From NCBI GenBank assembly GCA_964561105.1, contig CAZLOH010000023.1, forward strand, positions 1-64,000: DNA of 64,000 nt, in the 5' to 3' direction. Origin of the DNA: JADLHS01 sp964561105. GTDB lineage: Bacteria > Verrucomicrobiota > Verrucomicrobiia > Limisphaerales > JADLHS01. Under the pieces are notes generated by a model. That model did not search any database. It was not told where the DNA came from and was given only the letters and a program-made list of their open reading frames with translations. The position numbers were made by a program, and so were the translations under genes. Shown here piece after piece: positions 26,701 to 33,621 of the stretch (the stretch's first letter is position 1; each line of letters opens with the position of its first letter).

Positions 26701-27398
26701 ACTTCCTTGGCGTAATCGCCGGCCGCGATCGTCTTGACGGAAGCTTCGAGCGCCTGAATCGGCCGGACGATCCGTCGAAAAGTGAAGTAACCCAGGAGGG
26801 CGGTCACCAGAATGGCGCTGGAGTTGGCGACGAGCATTTTCAACCGCGAAGTCGCGATGGTGTCGGTGGTGGCTTTGGCCGCCGCATCGGCGAGTTGCTC
26901 ATTGTACTGAATCCACTCGCGCGAAATGTTGCCGGATCGGGAGACGATTTCTCCCATCGAACCGTTGAGCAGGGCCAGCGCCTCCGCTTTTTGGCCCGCG
27001 GTTGCCAAGGTCATTACTTGCTTCGCGGCAGAAACGTAGTCGCGGCTCAATTCTCGGAATTCGTTGAACAATCGGCGGTCCTTCTCATCCGAGATCAAAG
27101 TGTCCGCATACAGTTGGTACAACCGGACGAGTTCGGTTCCGTCGGCATCGAACAGCGCACGCGCTTGAGTCTGTTGGAGTTGATTGGTAGTGAGCACGAA
27201 GCTGCGGACGTTGACGCGCAGTTCGGCAAAGCTCCGGGAGATATTGCCGAGCGCCGCGAGACTCCCAATCTGGGTTTCCGCCACGAACTCGTTGCGCGCT
27301 TCGATCTGTGTGAGCTGGTAGCGCGTGAAGGCGCCCAGGATCAGCAGCGCCACCAGCGGGACAGCCACCAGCAGGGTCAGTCGTTTGGCGATCGTCAT
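23706..27398 (-). CDS. membrane hybrid histidine kinase, two receivers and HPt, with in-frame repeats
   Basis: 1230 residues. TM1 6-24, an extracytoplasmic helical sensor 30-185 (4HB-like), TM2 190-207, HAMP, GAF 270-420, HisKA with FLANMSHEIRTPMNAIIG (His461), HATPase (N box NFVNNAVKF, DTGIGM, GGTGLGL), receiver 1 (Asp750), receiver 2 (Asp894), and an HPt domain near the C-terminus (ERLAHTLKGVAGN, His1086). All phosphorelay residues are present, so the protein can carry out a complete His-Asp-His relay and passes phosphate to an unknown partner. Residues about 963-1034, between receiver 2 and HPt, are translated palindromic repeats (TLSPSDGERDGVRG, then AQTSKSAVSQVSQPA and onwards), with the frame intact. 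Confidence 0.93.
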   Translation of the reverse strand: MTIAKRLTLLVAVPLVALLILGAFTRYQLTQIEARNEFVAETQIGSLAALGNISRSFAELRVNVRSFVLTTNQLQQTQARALFDADGTELVRLYQLYADTLISDEKDRRLFNEFRELSRDYVSAAKQVMTLATAGQKAEALALLNGSMGEIVSRSGNISREWIQYNEQLADAAAKATTDTIATSRLKMLVANSSAILVTALLGYFTFRRIVRPIQALEASVKTIAAGDYAKEVPFTDATDETGGLARSVEILKQGAAAMDEQRWVKSTAGQITGALQGASSLTDFGQRLVVSLMPALGGGVAGLYSFEEAAGRLSRVATYGLAEEPADAGEFKPGDGLVGQCARERKAVTLTDLPPDYLRIASGLGGAAPTQVTAFPLTSANALLAVLEVAGFRTFTSREQALLDELLPVAAMSLEVLLRNLRTQELLGQTQEQARELALAKGKAEEATEMKSMFLANMSHEIRTPMNAIIGLSHLALKTQLTPKQRDYVGKVHNAGTSLLAIINDILDFSKIEAGKLDIETTDFKLDEVISSVTTLTAQKAHEKGLEFLAHTAAGVPEVLLGDPLRLGQILTNFVNNAVKFTEQGEIRLEIQQVERTGEKVQLKFAVRDTGIGMTKEQSGKLFEPFTQADMSTTRKHGGTGLGLTISRRLVELMGGRIWLESEPGVGSTFYFTVWLGVSSATGAGKIVPEKLAKLRVLIVDDNPTAREILQEPLVGIAARVDVVASGKEAIASVQQRDAAEPYDIVFMDWRMPGMDGLQASRHIKGDETLQHPPHIVLVTAFGREEVREEAERLQLDGFLVKPVTKSMIVDTLVNVFAETGEAVATTKEGESATRLRGARILLTEDNEINQQIAIELLEGAGATVTVANNGREAVDILSKDPQPPPFDIVLMDLQMPVMDGYQATARLRADARLANLPIIAMTAHATMEEKQRCLAAGMNDHISKPIDPANLFETVGRFYKPLTRPADTLSPSDGERDGVRGATGGAAAPVAQTSKSAVSQVSQPATATSVRRSADLEIGDTAGLETCATIPGLDTKDGLARVAGNRKLYLKLLRQFVEQQGPAVTQITEALAQGDIALAERLAHTLKGVAGNIGATQIQSAAATLEKGIRGKVSPLELDAARQQTAAALGPLVAALKLGLAASASAAPAPTPAATVDPAQSREAAAQLTRLLAEFDPSAADFLETNQAALRPLFAGDGWPQFEKSVQSYSFADAQARLDQAVKKLRTT
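24312..24420. repeat. four hairpins inside the hybrid kinase gene, family R4
   Basis: GCAGGTTTCCAAACCTGC, CCGATTTCCAAATCGG, CGCAGGTTGGGAAACCTGCG and GCAGACTTGGAAGTCTGC in succession within 109 bp of coding DNA. Each is a near-perfect short palindrome; the stems differ. Confidence 0.85.
24451..24512. repeat. family R3 palindrome inside the hybrid kinase gene
   Basis: 62 bp beginning CCCCTCACCCCGTCCCTC and ending GGACGGGTGAGGGG. It is identical at 61 of 62 positions to 53397-53458 in trpE. Confidence 0.92.
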
Positions 27399-27778
27399 AC
27401 CGTAATCCTCAGTTGGTCATGGCTAAAACAATCTCCGGCCGCTGCACAGCGCGCCGTTCCGGAGGCAGCATAATGACTCCGTCCCCAACTGGGGAGCACA
27501 AACACGACGGCGATTCGGGGCACCCGGCATCACTACGCGCGCTCAAGTTCACCCGGTTGGTTGCCGATTGTCCAACACAACTGCAATCGGATCGCATCCG
27601 TCCGCGCCCGCGCGAAGTGATTGCAAAATTGCACCCTCTCAATAGCCACCGACGTGAGGAAGCGGAAATTCAGGAGTTCAATAGAAGGCGCGCAGGCCGC
27701 CTTTCAGCTTGCGCAACGCTTCCGCGCGCACACGGCGCACTCCCGCGCAGCGGCGGCCACGGCGTCAATCTTCGCGAT

Positions 27779-27850
27779 GGTAGCAGCGAATGTGAGCCCG
27801 CTCTGATTTTTCGGGGAGGAAGTTTGAGCCGACTCACGTCGGCTGCTACC
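27779..27850. repeat. inverted repeat, family R2 variant
   Basis: Starts GGTAGCAGCGAATGTGAG and ends CTCACGTCGGCTGCTACC. Confidence 0.7.
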
Positions 27851-27856
27851 CGGCTC

Positions 27857-27876
27857 AAACTGCGGCCACGGGAACG
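27857..27876. repeat. left 20-bp direct repeat around the restriction-modification region
   Basis: AAACTGCGGCCACGGGAACG, found again at 30169-30188 in the same orientation. The methyltransferase gene ends 17 bases to its right. Confidence 0.8.
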
Positions 27877-27893
27877 TGCCGCAAGCAACTCGC

Positions 27894-28856
27894 TCAGCTA
27901 CCTCGTCGTGGTTTCTTGGTCGAGTGCGTTCGATACGCCGAAGAAGGTTCGTTCATCGCCATGGTTGACTCGATAGGAGTAGGTGGCTTGAGCTCGATTT
28001 GGAACTGTGCTTGACCAAATAGCGATGTGTTCTCGTTCATGAGTCGTGACGCAGCCAGTTTGCAGTATTCAGTGTCAAGTTCGACACCAATGCTGTTTCG
28101 CCCGTGCTTCAGGGAGGCAATCATGGTCGTGGCGGTGCCGCAGAACGGGTCCAGCACGGTATCACCTGAAAACGAAAACATCTGAACCAGACGGGAAGCC
28201 AGTTCCAATGGAAACGGAGCGGGATGCTCCTTGGTTGAGGCTCCGGTAATTGTCCAGAACTGCTGAAACCACTTATCGAACTTGTCTTTGGAAATCATGC
28301 TCAAACGGCGCTGGTCTTCCGTCGGCTTGCGGTAACCGCCCGGTTTGCGTTGCATGAGAATAAACTCAATGTCATTCTTGATGATGGCGTTGGGCTCGTA
28401 CGGCTTTCCGAGAAATTTTGAGCCGTTGCTCACCTCATAGCTGGCGTTGGAAATCTTGTGCCAGATAATCGGGTTGAGATTATCAAATCCAAGTTTGCGA
28501 CATTGCACGCAAATGTCTCCGTGCAGCGGGACGACGGTGTGGCGTCCATTATTTTCACGTCGGGAAAGACAGACGTCACCCACGACACACACCAGCCGTC
28601 CGCCGGGAACGAGAACCCGGAACACCGCACGCCACACGCGATTCAACTCCGCAAGAAAACTCTCGTAATCCGCGATGTGACCCATCTGACCGTCGGAATC
28701 GTTATAGCGTTTGAGGGTCCAGTAAGGTGGCGAAGTGACGACGAGGTGGATGGACTCGTCCGCAATGAACGACAGATCGCGCGCGTCCCCTTGCACCAGC
28801 CGATGAAGCGTCGGGACGTCATCAATGGTTTGCGACGCAGTCCTGGAGTCCTTCAT
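27894..28856 (-). CDS. beta-class DNA methyltransferase of a type II R-M system
   Basis: 320 residues. The catalytic motif IV VVTSPPYW (40-46) comes before the SAM-binding motif I LDPFCGTATTMIA (about 225-235), the beta-class order. SPPY is typical of N4-cytosine enzymes, although some adenine methylases also use it. The start overlaps the end of the restriction gene by four bases, so the nuclease is translated first and the methylase is coupled to it. Known PaeR7I/XhoI-type nucleases are, from memory, paired with a larger adenine methylase of a different class, so this partner looks unusual. Confidence 0.9.
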   Translation of the reverse strand: MKDSRTASQTIDDVPTLHRLVQGDARDLSFIADESIHLVVTSPPYWTLKRYNDSDGQMGHIADYESFLAELNRVWRAVFRVLVPGGRLVCVVGDVCLSRRENNGRHTVVPLHGDICVQCRKLGFDNLNPIIWHKISNASYEVSNGSKFLGKPYEPNAIIKNDIEFILMQRKPGGYRKPTEDQRRLSMISKDKFDKWFQQFWTITGASTKEHPAPFPLELASRLVQMFSFSGDTVLDPFCGTATTMIASLKHGRNSIGVELDTEYCKLAASRLMNENTSLFGQAQFQIELKPPTPIESTMAMNEPSSAYRTHSTKKPRRGS

Positions 28857-29602
28857 AACTGTTTGATGCGGCCTGAGAACGCCGCAACCTGAGCGACGAG
28901 TGAGTTCGCAAATGCCTGAAACGTGAGGTCGTTCGCCGGTTCTGAGTACACACCCTTCAGTCCTTTTTCGGGATTAGACATGAGAAAGGCAGCGGAATCG
29001 TAATGCTTTTCGAGAACCAGTCGTCGGCAGAAAAGCTCGTAGCGCTTGGCGTAGGACGAATTTCTGAACTCGGGAAACACCTTGAAGTGCGGCTCTTTCA
29101 CAGCGACGGGCGAAGTGGATCGAGCGCAGTCCTCGAGGAGAAACAGGTAGCCAATCCACGGGCGCACGGCAGAACCAAAGGCGTTTTCCCGAAACGCCGT
29201 CCAGAGATCGAGCGCGCTGCCCATTGCTTCCTCAGTGCGATTGTTGAAGTTGTTACCAAACGAAGGACCGACTTGAGATTTTGCTTCAAGCGCGGCCACA
29301 AGCTGGCCTTTCACAACGACAATGAAATCCCATTTCTTGTTTGGGCGGAAGTAGCCCGGAAGTTCCAATGACTGGTCGAAAAATATGTGTGCATGATCAA
29401 TGCCCGCTTCCATGACGAGCTTTGTCAGAAGCTCGATAAAGCCATCCATCTGCGCGCCGCCTGTGACTGCGCTTCGCAATCCTTGGTCCGAGCCGCCGGC
29501 GTCACGTTGTTTTTGCAACTGGCTTGAGCGGGTTTTCCAGTAGAAGCGAACGGCTTCTCGGGCGTGCTTCGGCAAATCCGTCAATGTACTTTGATTCGGC
29601 AT
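28853..29602 (-). CDS. PaeR7I/XhoI-family type II restriction endonuclease
   Basis: 249 residues. The whole sequence follows the PaeR7I pattern: SAVTGGAQMDGFIELL, LPGYFRPNKKWDFIVVV, VAALEAKSQVGPSFGNNFN, TEEAMGSALDLWTAFRE, WIGYLFLLEDC. Catalytic PD-(D/E)XK residues are probably Asp92, Glu106 and Lys108. Family members cut CTCGAG. The gene is first in a two-gene operon with the methylase. Its start codon lies inside the wreck of another restriction gene, so the system appears to have replaced or invaded an older one. Confidence 0.93.
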   Translation of the reverse strand: MPNQSTLTDLPKHAREAVRFYWKTRSSQLQKQRDAGGSDQGLRSAVTGGAQMDGFIELLTKLVMEAGIDHAHIFFDQSLELPGYFRPNKKWDFIVVVKGQLVAALEAKSQVGPSFGNNFNNRTEEAMGSALDLWTAFRENAFGSAVRPWIGYLFLLEDCARSTSPVAVKEPHFKVFPEFRNSSYAKRYELFCRRLVLEKHYDSAAFLMSNPEKGLKGVYSEPANDLTFQAFANSLVAQVAAFSGRIKQL

Positions 29603-29856
29603 CTACGTACTGAGTCTGACTAATGTGGACTTGGTTCGCAAAGCCGAAGTTGCCCGAACCGCGCGCGGGATCAAGCACGCGGAAGGTTCGTATCCGGTCG
29701 CGAAATTAGAAGGTGGCGCGCTGCTTTCAGTCCACACGCATGGCCGAAGGACGCAAAGAGGTGATCGAGAAAAATCTGCGCCTCACCCTTTTCGTCGCCG
29801 GTGATGTGTCTGGCGCACCAAGTGACGAATTCCTGAAGCATTTCCCGATTCGGCAT
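29590..29856 (-). pseudogene. remnant of a type IIG restriction-methylase (MmeI-like)
   Basis: The N-terminus is intact: MPNREMLQEFVTWCARH, GDEKGEAQIFLDHLFASFGH resembles the N-terminal segment of large single-chain DNA methylase-nucleases. After residue 45 the matching frame changes, and the next recognisable piece is FRVLDPARGSGNFGFAN, which is methylase motif I (normally DPACGSGNF) with Cys changed to Arg. Several hundred residues between and after are missing. The end of the remnant runs into the start of the PaeR7I-like gene. Confidence 0.65.
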
Positions 29857-30168
29857 GGCAGGGTTTTACACGAGGGCGGCGCGGGCGGCAATGACTGCGT
29901 TGATGGCGTTACGGGACAACACGACGTTTCCCGGAGCGCAACCTTCACGTCGCTTCACGCTGGATGGCAAATGGGACGTGGAAGTGGCGTGAACGCCGCG
30001 CTCCGCAGCTCCGTCATGGGCGACATCTTTGTAGGGTGCGATCGTGGATTTTGATTTAGCTCCGTCAGGAACGGCATAGTCCGATGATATCGCGCCTACG
30101 GAGCTTTGGCCCATTTCTCGGACTATTCTGCAGAGATGTCGCGCCGAACGGCCCTGGGCGAAGCATCA
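29857..30168. other. degenerate repeat-rich stretch
   Basis: No credible intact gene. On the minus strand NVVLSRNAINAVIAARAALV precedes the type IIG remnant without a gap and may be a further gene tail. At 29985-30005 GTGGCGTGAACGCCGCGCTCC is an inverted copy of a repeat also present near 47925-47945. Confidence 0.5.
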
Positions 30169-30188
30169 AAACTGCGGCCACGGGAACG
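30169..30188. repeat. right 20-bp direct repeat
   Basis: AAACTGCGGCCACGGGAACG, identical to 27857-27876. Confidence 0.8.
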
Positions 30189-30382
30189 GGTCGAGAACGG
30201 GTTCAAGCTGGATGCCGGATGTCATTTCGTGCGATAGGGCGGGCCTTGCTCCTTTGCCGAATAAAAGTGCGCCGCATCCGCCTCTGCGTGTTCCGGCAGC
30301 GGCTTTCGCAACGGGGCGGGATTCGGCGGTTCATAAGGCGGATACCCAGGCGATGAGGATGGCCGAATACAATCCTGTGTCA

Positions 30383-30719
30383 TCAGTTCTGCGCGTCGGG
30401 ATAATGATGGGGCACGCCAGAGGCGATGACGAGTGAGCCTTTCTCGAAGTTCGCTGCGACTTCGAGGTTCTTGGCGAGGAGTTGGGCGAGCAAATTCTTT
30501 TTTGGCGCTGAAGCCGTAGGTGGCTCGCTTCGTAGAGTAATCTGTCAGGGTAGCTAACTCCCCACTGCCGATGCCACCCCACGGGGCGAGGACGGCAGCA
30601 TCCGCGAAGCGGTGCAGCGAGACTGTTGTTCTAACTGTGTCCAGCGCGGCGTGGGCGTCCTTGAGCGGATTCGCGCCGGGCAGTTTGCCGTGCAGATTAA
30701 GCTGGAAGATCGCTCGCAT
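30383..30719 (-). pseudogene. small conserved-looking protein, frameshifted
   Basis: Starts one base after the NERD gene stop (TGA-A-ATG) with MRAIFQLNLHGKLPGANPL, then HRFADAAVLAPWGGIG and ATLTDYSTKRATYGFSAKK. At a run of six A near 30500 the protein-like frame switches: NLLAQLLAKNLEVAANFEKG, SLVIASGVPHHYPDAQN then stop at 30383. Joined, the two parts give about 110 residues. Either a recent frameshift or slippage on the A run explains it. No family is recognised. The tail resembles a remnant at 33424-33520. Confidence 0.5.
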
Positions 30720-30720
30720 T

Positions 30721-31614
30721 TCAAAATTCCAAATCACGGCATTTGTCATCGAGTGCTGCGACGATGCGCTGCACCTGGGAGGCTTCTAACTTCGTCCCTT
30801 GGCCACGCAAGTACTTCGTGAGATAACCGGCATTCATCACCTTTACCGGGAAGTTACCTTTGGTCTCAACATACCAACCGGGAATCGTGACTACTGCTTC
30901 GACCAAGACGGATTCCGCCGTGCGCTTGGATAGGAATTCCGACAGCCAACGAGCATTGCGCTCCGCCTGCGGGATGGTTTCAGCATCATACCCGCGGGGA
31001 AAACCCAGCCCTTTGCCATCGTAAGCGACAACGTGTTCTGGTTTGCCGTTACGGCTCCCGCGCCGGCGCCGGGCCTTGGTTTCAATCACAAATACCCCCC
31101 GAACGCCCACTGCAATGTGATCAATATTGCCAATCTGCTCCTCTACCAAGTCGTGAAAAATGCGATAGCCTGCGTCAGCAGCCTCGTGCAAAGCCTCGGC
31201 CACCGCTTGCTCTCCCCGCAGACCGAGCCGAACATTGCGCCCTTCATCCAAACTGCGGAAGGCACGTAACACCTGCCACGCTCCCAAGCCTGCCAGCACT
31301 GCAAACAGTGCCAGTGCCAACGCCGACCACGCCGCAGGAACGTTATTGCCCAAAAACAAGCCTAGCGTAAGAGCGCACACTCCACCCGCTAAGCAAAGCG
31401 AACACGCCAGGAGAAGTTGGCCCAAAATCCGGTCCTGTAGGTTCTCAAGCCGGATGCCAAGCGAGTGGCCCGCTGGCCGCAACAGTTTCTCTTGCTGCGG
31501 CGGCTTCTCCCGGTGGCTGGCACCACGACGCTCGATAAACCAGGCGACCAGGAACACCAGCAGGGGAACAAAGCTGGCAAGCACGATTGAAATGGTTCCA
31601 GAATCAAACTTCAT
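30721..31614 (-). CDS. membrane protein with NERD nuclease-related domain
   Basis: 297 residues. TM1 at about 8-25, a pair of helices at about 66-110 (LLLACSLCLAGGVCALTLGLFL; ALALALFAVLAGLGAW), then a NERD domain 125-250: LGLRGEQAVAEALHEA, FHDLVEEQIGNIDHIAVGV and VFVIETKARRRRG, giving the Glu, Asp and Glu-x-Lys of a PD-(D/E)XK-type nuclease fold. The start overlaps the PIN-protein stop by four bases and the frameshifted small gene follows directly, so they form one operon. NERD proteins are thought to act on DNA or RNA, but none has a settled role. Confidence 0.85.
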   Translation of the reverse strand: MKFDSGTISIVLASFVPLLVFLVAWFIERRGASHREKPPQQEKLLRPAGHSLGIRLENLQDRILGQLLLACSLCLAGGVCALTLGLFLGNNVPAAWSALALALFAVLAGLGAWQVLRAFRSLDEGRNVRLGLRGEQAVAEALHEAADAGYRIFHDLVEEQIGNIDHIAVGVRGVFVIETKARRRRGSRNGKPEHVVAYDGKGLGFPRGYDAETIPQAERNARWLSEFLSKRTAESVLVEAVVTIPGWYVETKGNFPVKVMNAGYLTKYLRGQGTKLEASQVQRIVAALDDKCRDLEF

Positions 31615-32192
31615 AGGTGGTAAAAGACTTCGCCATCCGCCCCGATCTCGATGACTTTCTTTGCGACCAACCCTTGGATAGTGCTATGCAGTTCGGCTGG
31701 TGTGAGCGCTCTTCCAAACAAAGCGTGGATTTGTGATTCCAAGGTTGTGCGCTTTTTGGCAAGCGTTACCTGTTTGGACTTAAAGTACGCGATGATGTGA
31801 TTGACCCGCTCGGCATTTTTCATCAGCACTGGGACTTCGCAAAAAGCTGCACGCCGGGCGGCGAGCGTGCCGTTGGCTTGGAAATGACCGATCAACGCGT
31901 CAAAATCCTTATCTTTGGAGATGATGTGAAAATAGCCATGTGCGTCCACTTGCTTTGCCGCGCCAATACACTGCGCGAGCACCAGATCCAAGGCATTCTT
32001 ACCGCTCCGCCCGGTTTCCACCAAGTCCACTTGTCCGGCGTACTTGAGCAGCAGCTTTACCAAGGCGACCGGAAGGTTCTTATGCCGTTCACCCAAGACA
32101 AACGTTACCTTGACTGGCTTGTTGGCAATTCGATCCAGATCAATTTCCTGAACATTTTCAAAATCAATGAAGATGTAGTTGGTGCGGGCCAT
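31611..32192 (-). CDS. PIN/NYN-like RNase domain protein
   Basis: 193 residues. The N-terminus has FIDFENVQEID (Asp10, Asn13), then GKNALDLVLAQC (Asp69) and IISKDKDFDALIGHF (Asp94, Asp96, Asp98), the acidic cluster of PIN/NYN nucleases that cut RNA with a metal ion. The C-terminal 60 residues (IHALFGRALTPAELHSTIQG, VIEIGADGEVFYHL) look like a winged-helix domain. The gene opens a tightly coupled operon with the NERD membrane protein. A short open frame, MTEDCIKPTAT, ends four bases before its ATG. Confidence 0.85.
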   Translation of the reverse strand: MARTNYIFIDFENVQEIDLDRIANKPVKVTFVLGERHKNLPVALVKLLLKYAGQVDLVETGRSGKNALDLVLAQCIGAAKQVDAHGYFHIISKDKDFDALIGHFQANGTLAARRAAFCEVPVLMKNAERVNHIIAYFKSKQVTLAKKRTTLESQIHALFGRALTPAELHSTIQGLVAKKVIEIGADGEVFYHL

Positions 32193-32491
32193 TGGTTCAC
32201 GTAGCTGTTGGTTTGATACAATCCTCCGTCATCAAGCTGTGATGGTAATCGCGCGAGGATGGTTCATTACTTTCATCTCAAAATCAAGCATCCTCATGCT
32301 GGTTTGACCAACTCCATCCGTTTTCCGCGGCGGCCATTCCCGCTTCGATAAAAAAACTTCCGTGCATTTCCGCGCCCGTGGTCAAAAAGCTGCCCTGGTC
32401 ATCAAGCCCGCAATCCATCCGGTCTGGCACGGTTTTGATTCCTTTGGTGGTGGTTGTCTGGCTGGCGACTAATGATGCGGTCTGGGAGAAT
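32193..32491. other. intergenic stretch between the cupins and the PIN operon
   Basis: No supported gene. Frames on the minus strand are open over about 80 residues (32284-32532) without recognisable protein character. Contains one of three copies of a GACGGAGGATTGTATC element (32215-32236, minus strand). Confidence 0.45.
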
Positions 32492-32950
32492 TCATCGCGG
32501 TGCAACTGGTGACGGTGCGGGCACAAGTCCATGTTTAAGCAGGACCGTGTTCAACTTCTCAACATCGGGCGGCCCGCCGACATTCACGATGGTCGCCGCC
32601 TCTTCGAAGAAATCCGGGCCGAGGAGAGCCGGCGTAATGACGGCCAGTGCCTTCACCGCGGCCGGCTTCAGATTGTTGAATCCATGAACCGCTCCGCGCG
32701 GAATGAAGCAAGTTTGCCCCGGCCCGATGTCCACCGCCTTTCCCTCCACCGTGAACGTTAACACGCCTTCCACTCCGTAAATGGTTTCGTCGTATGCCTT
32801 GTGATAATGGGGCGCCGGCACCTTCGCTCCAACCGGCACTGTGAATTCAAACATCGCAACCGCGCCGTTCGTGTCGGCCGCTTCGAGCAGAAATCGGATG
32901 CCGATTTGCCCGACGCGGATGATTTCGGTTTTCATCCCGGTTCTACTCAC
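32492..32950 (-). CDS. cupin-domain protein
   Basis: 152 residues, one cupin barrel: VPAPHYHKAYDETIYGVEGVLTF (metal-binding His-x-His and Glu) and the second motif PGQTCFIPRGAVHGFNN (His). The C-terminal extension EEAATIVNVGGPPDVEKLNTV is common in small quercetinase-like cupins. The gene starts inside the end of the preceding cupin gene (four-base overlap), so the two are translationally coupled. Substrate unknown. Confidence 0.85.
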   Translation of the reverse strand: MSRTGMKTEIIRVGQIGIRFLLEAADTNGAVAMFEFTVPVGAKVPAPHYHKAYDETIYGVEGVLTFTVEGKAVDIGPGQTCFIPRGAVHGFNNLKPAAVKALAVITPALLGPDFFEEAATIVNVGGPPDVEKLNTVLLKHGLVPAPSPVAPR

Positions 32951-33417
32951 TGGAGCGGCGGCCCGACGAACTCGATTCCATATTCCGCCGCGGTGGCCTT
33001 CAACGCCTGCAGGGCGTCGTTGGATGGCAATCCGGCCGGCTTTGGCAGTTCCAGGCGTTCCGCCGGGCGGCCCATCGCACGCACGAATCGTTCAAAATCC
33101 CCGCGTCCGGTAATGGTCAGACAGCGGCCTCCCTGTGGCGATTCGACCCGGTAAGTGTGCGGCACGCTTTTCGGCGCGAGCACGATGGTGCCGGGGCCGG
33201 CCCGCTGTTCCTGGTCCTGGACCTTCAGACGGTACTCGCCGTCCAGGACGTGGAACAACTCATCCTCGGTGCGATGAAGATGAAAAGGCGGCGAAGAACC
33301 ATACGGCATCCGATGCTCAAGGACCGAGAGGCCATCCGTGCCTTCCGCAGTGGACACACGAATCGTGACCAGCGAGTCGAGAAACCAGAGTGGATTGGCT
33401 GAGTCAGGATTGGTCAT
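32947..33417 (-). CDS. cupin-domain protein, first of a pair
   Basis: 156 residues. Cupin motif 1 is SSPPFHLHRTEDELFHVLDGEYRL (His-x-His, Glu) and motif 2 is APKSVPHTYRVESPQGGRCL. It resembles the other cupin in length and layout, and both may bind the same small molecule or form a heteromer. A possible Shine-Dalgarno (ACGGAG) lies just upstream. Confidence 0.85.
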   Translation of the reverse strand: MTNPDSANPLWFLDSLVTIRVSTAEGTDGLSVLEHRMPYGSSPPFHLHRTEDELFHVLDGEYRLKVQDQEQRAGPGTIVLAPKSVPHTYRVESPQGGRCLTITGRGDFERFVRAMGRPAERLELPKPAGLPSNDALQALKATAAEYGIEFVGPPLQ

Positions 33418-33423
33418 GCGTTT

Positions 33424-33621
33424 ACTCCGTCATGTTGGGCCTGATACAATCCTCCGTCACCAGTATCTGCGCGTCGAGATAATTCTTGGGCACGCCGGGG
33501 GCGGTGACGGTTGGATGCGCACATCCAGACTTTCACTGCCGGCGACAATGACAACAACGATTTGCACTTGATCCAACTACACGTCGGTCGGCTTCGAGAC
33601 GGTCGTATTCGGTGACACCGC
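33424..33621 (-). pseudogene. degenerate gene tail related to 30383-30719
   Basis: In shifted frames the minus strand reads LDQVQIVVVIVAGSESLDVR, then VTAPGVPKNYLDAQILVTED, then CIRPNMTE and a stop just before the cupin gene. The last part aligns in DNA and protein with the tail of the small gene at 30383 (IASGVPHHYPDAQ). A start and an uninterrupted frame are absent, so I read it as a fragment. Confidence 0.4.

Larger units (their letters stand above)
27399..27893. other. intergenic region with repeats
   Basis: No supported gene. It holds a half copy of family R2 at 27643-27680, a fuller R2 variant at 27779-27850 (GGTAGCAGC...GGCTGCTACC), and the left 20-bp direct repeat at 27857-27876. Confidence 0.6.

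Noticed and set aside
27894..29602. Depletion of CTCGAG as proof of an active nuclease
   Set aside because: Several CTCGAG sites occur in the window (for example near 845, 6080, 6787, 6937, 19694 and 20474), so depletion gives no support.
32284..32532. 82-residue minus-strand frame
   Set aside because: Overlaps the cupin end and has no recognisable protein features.
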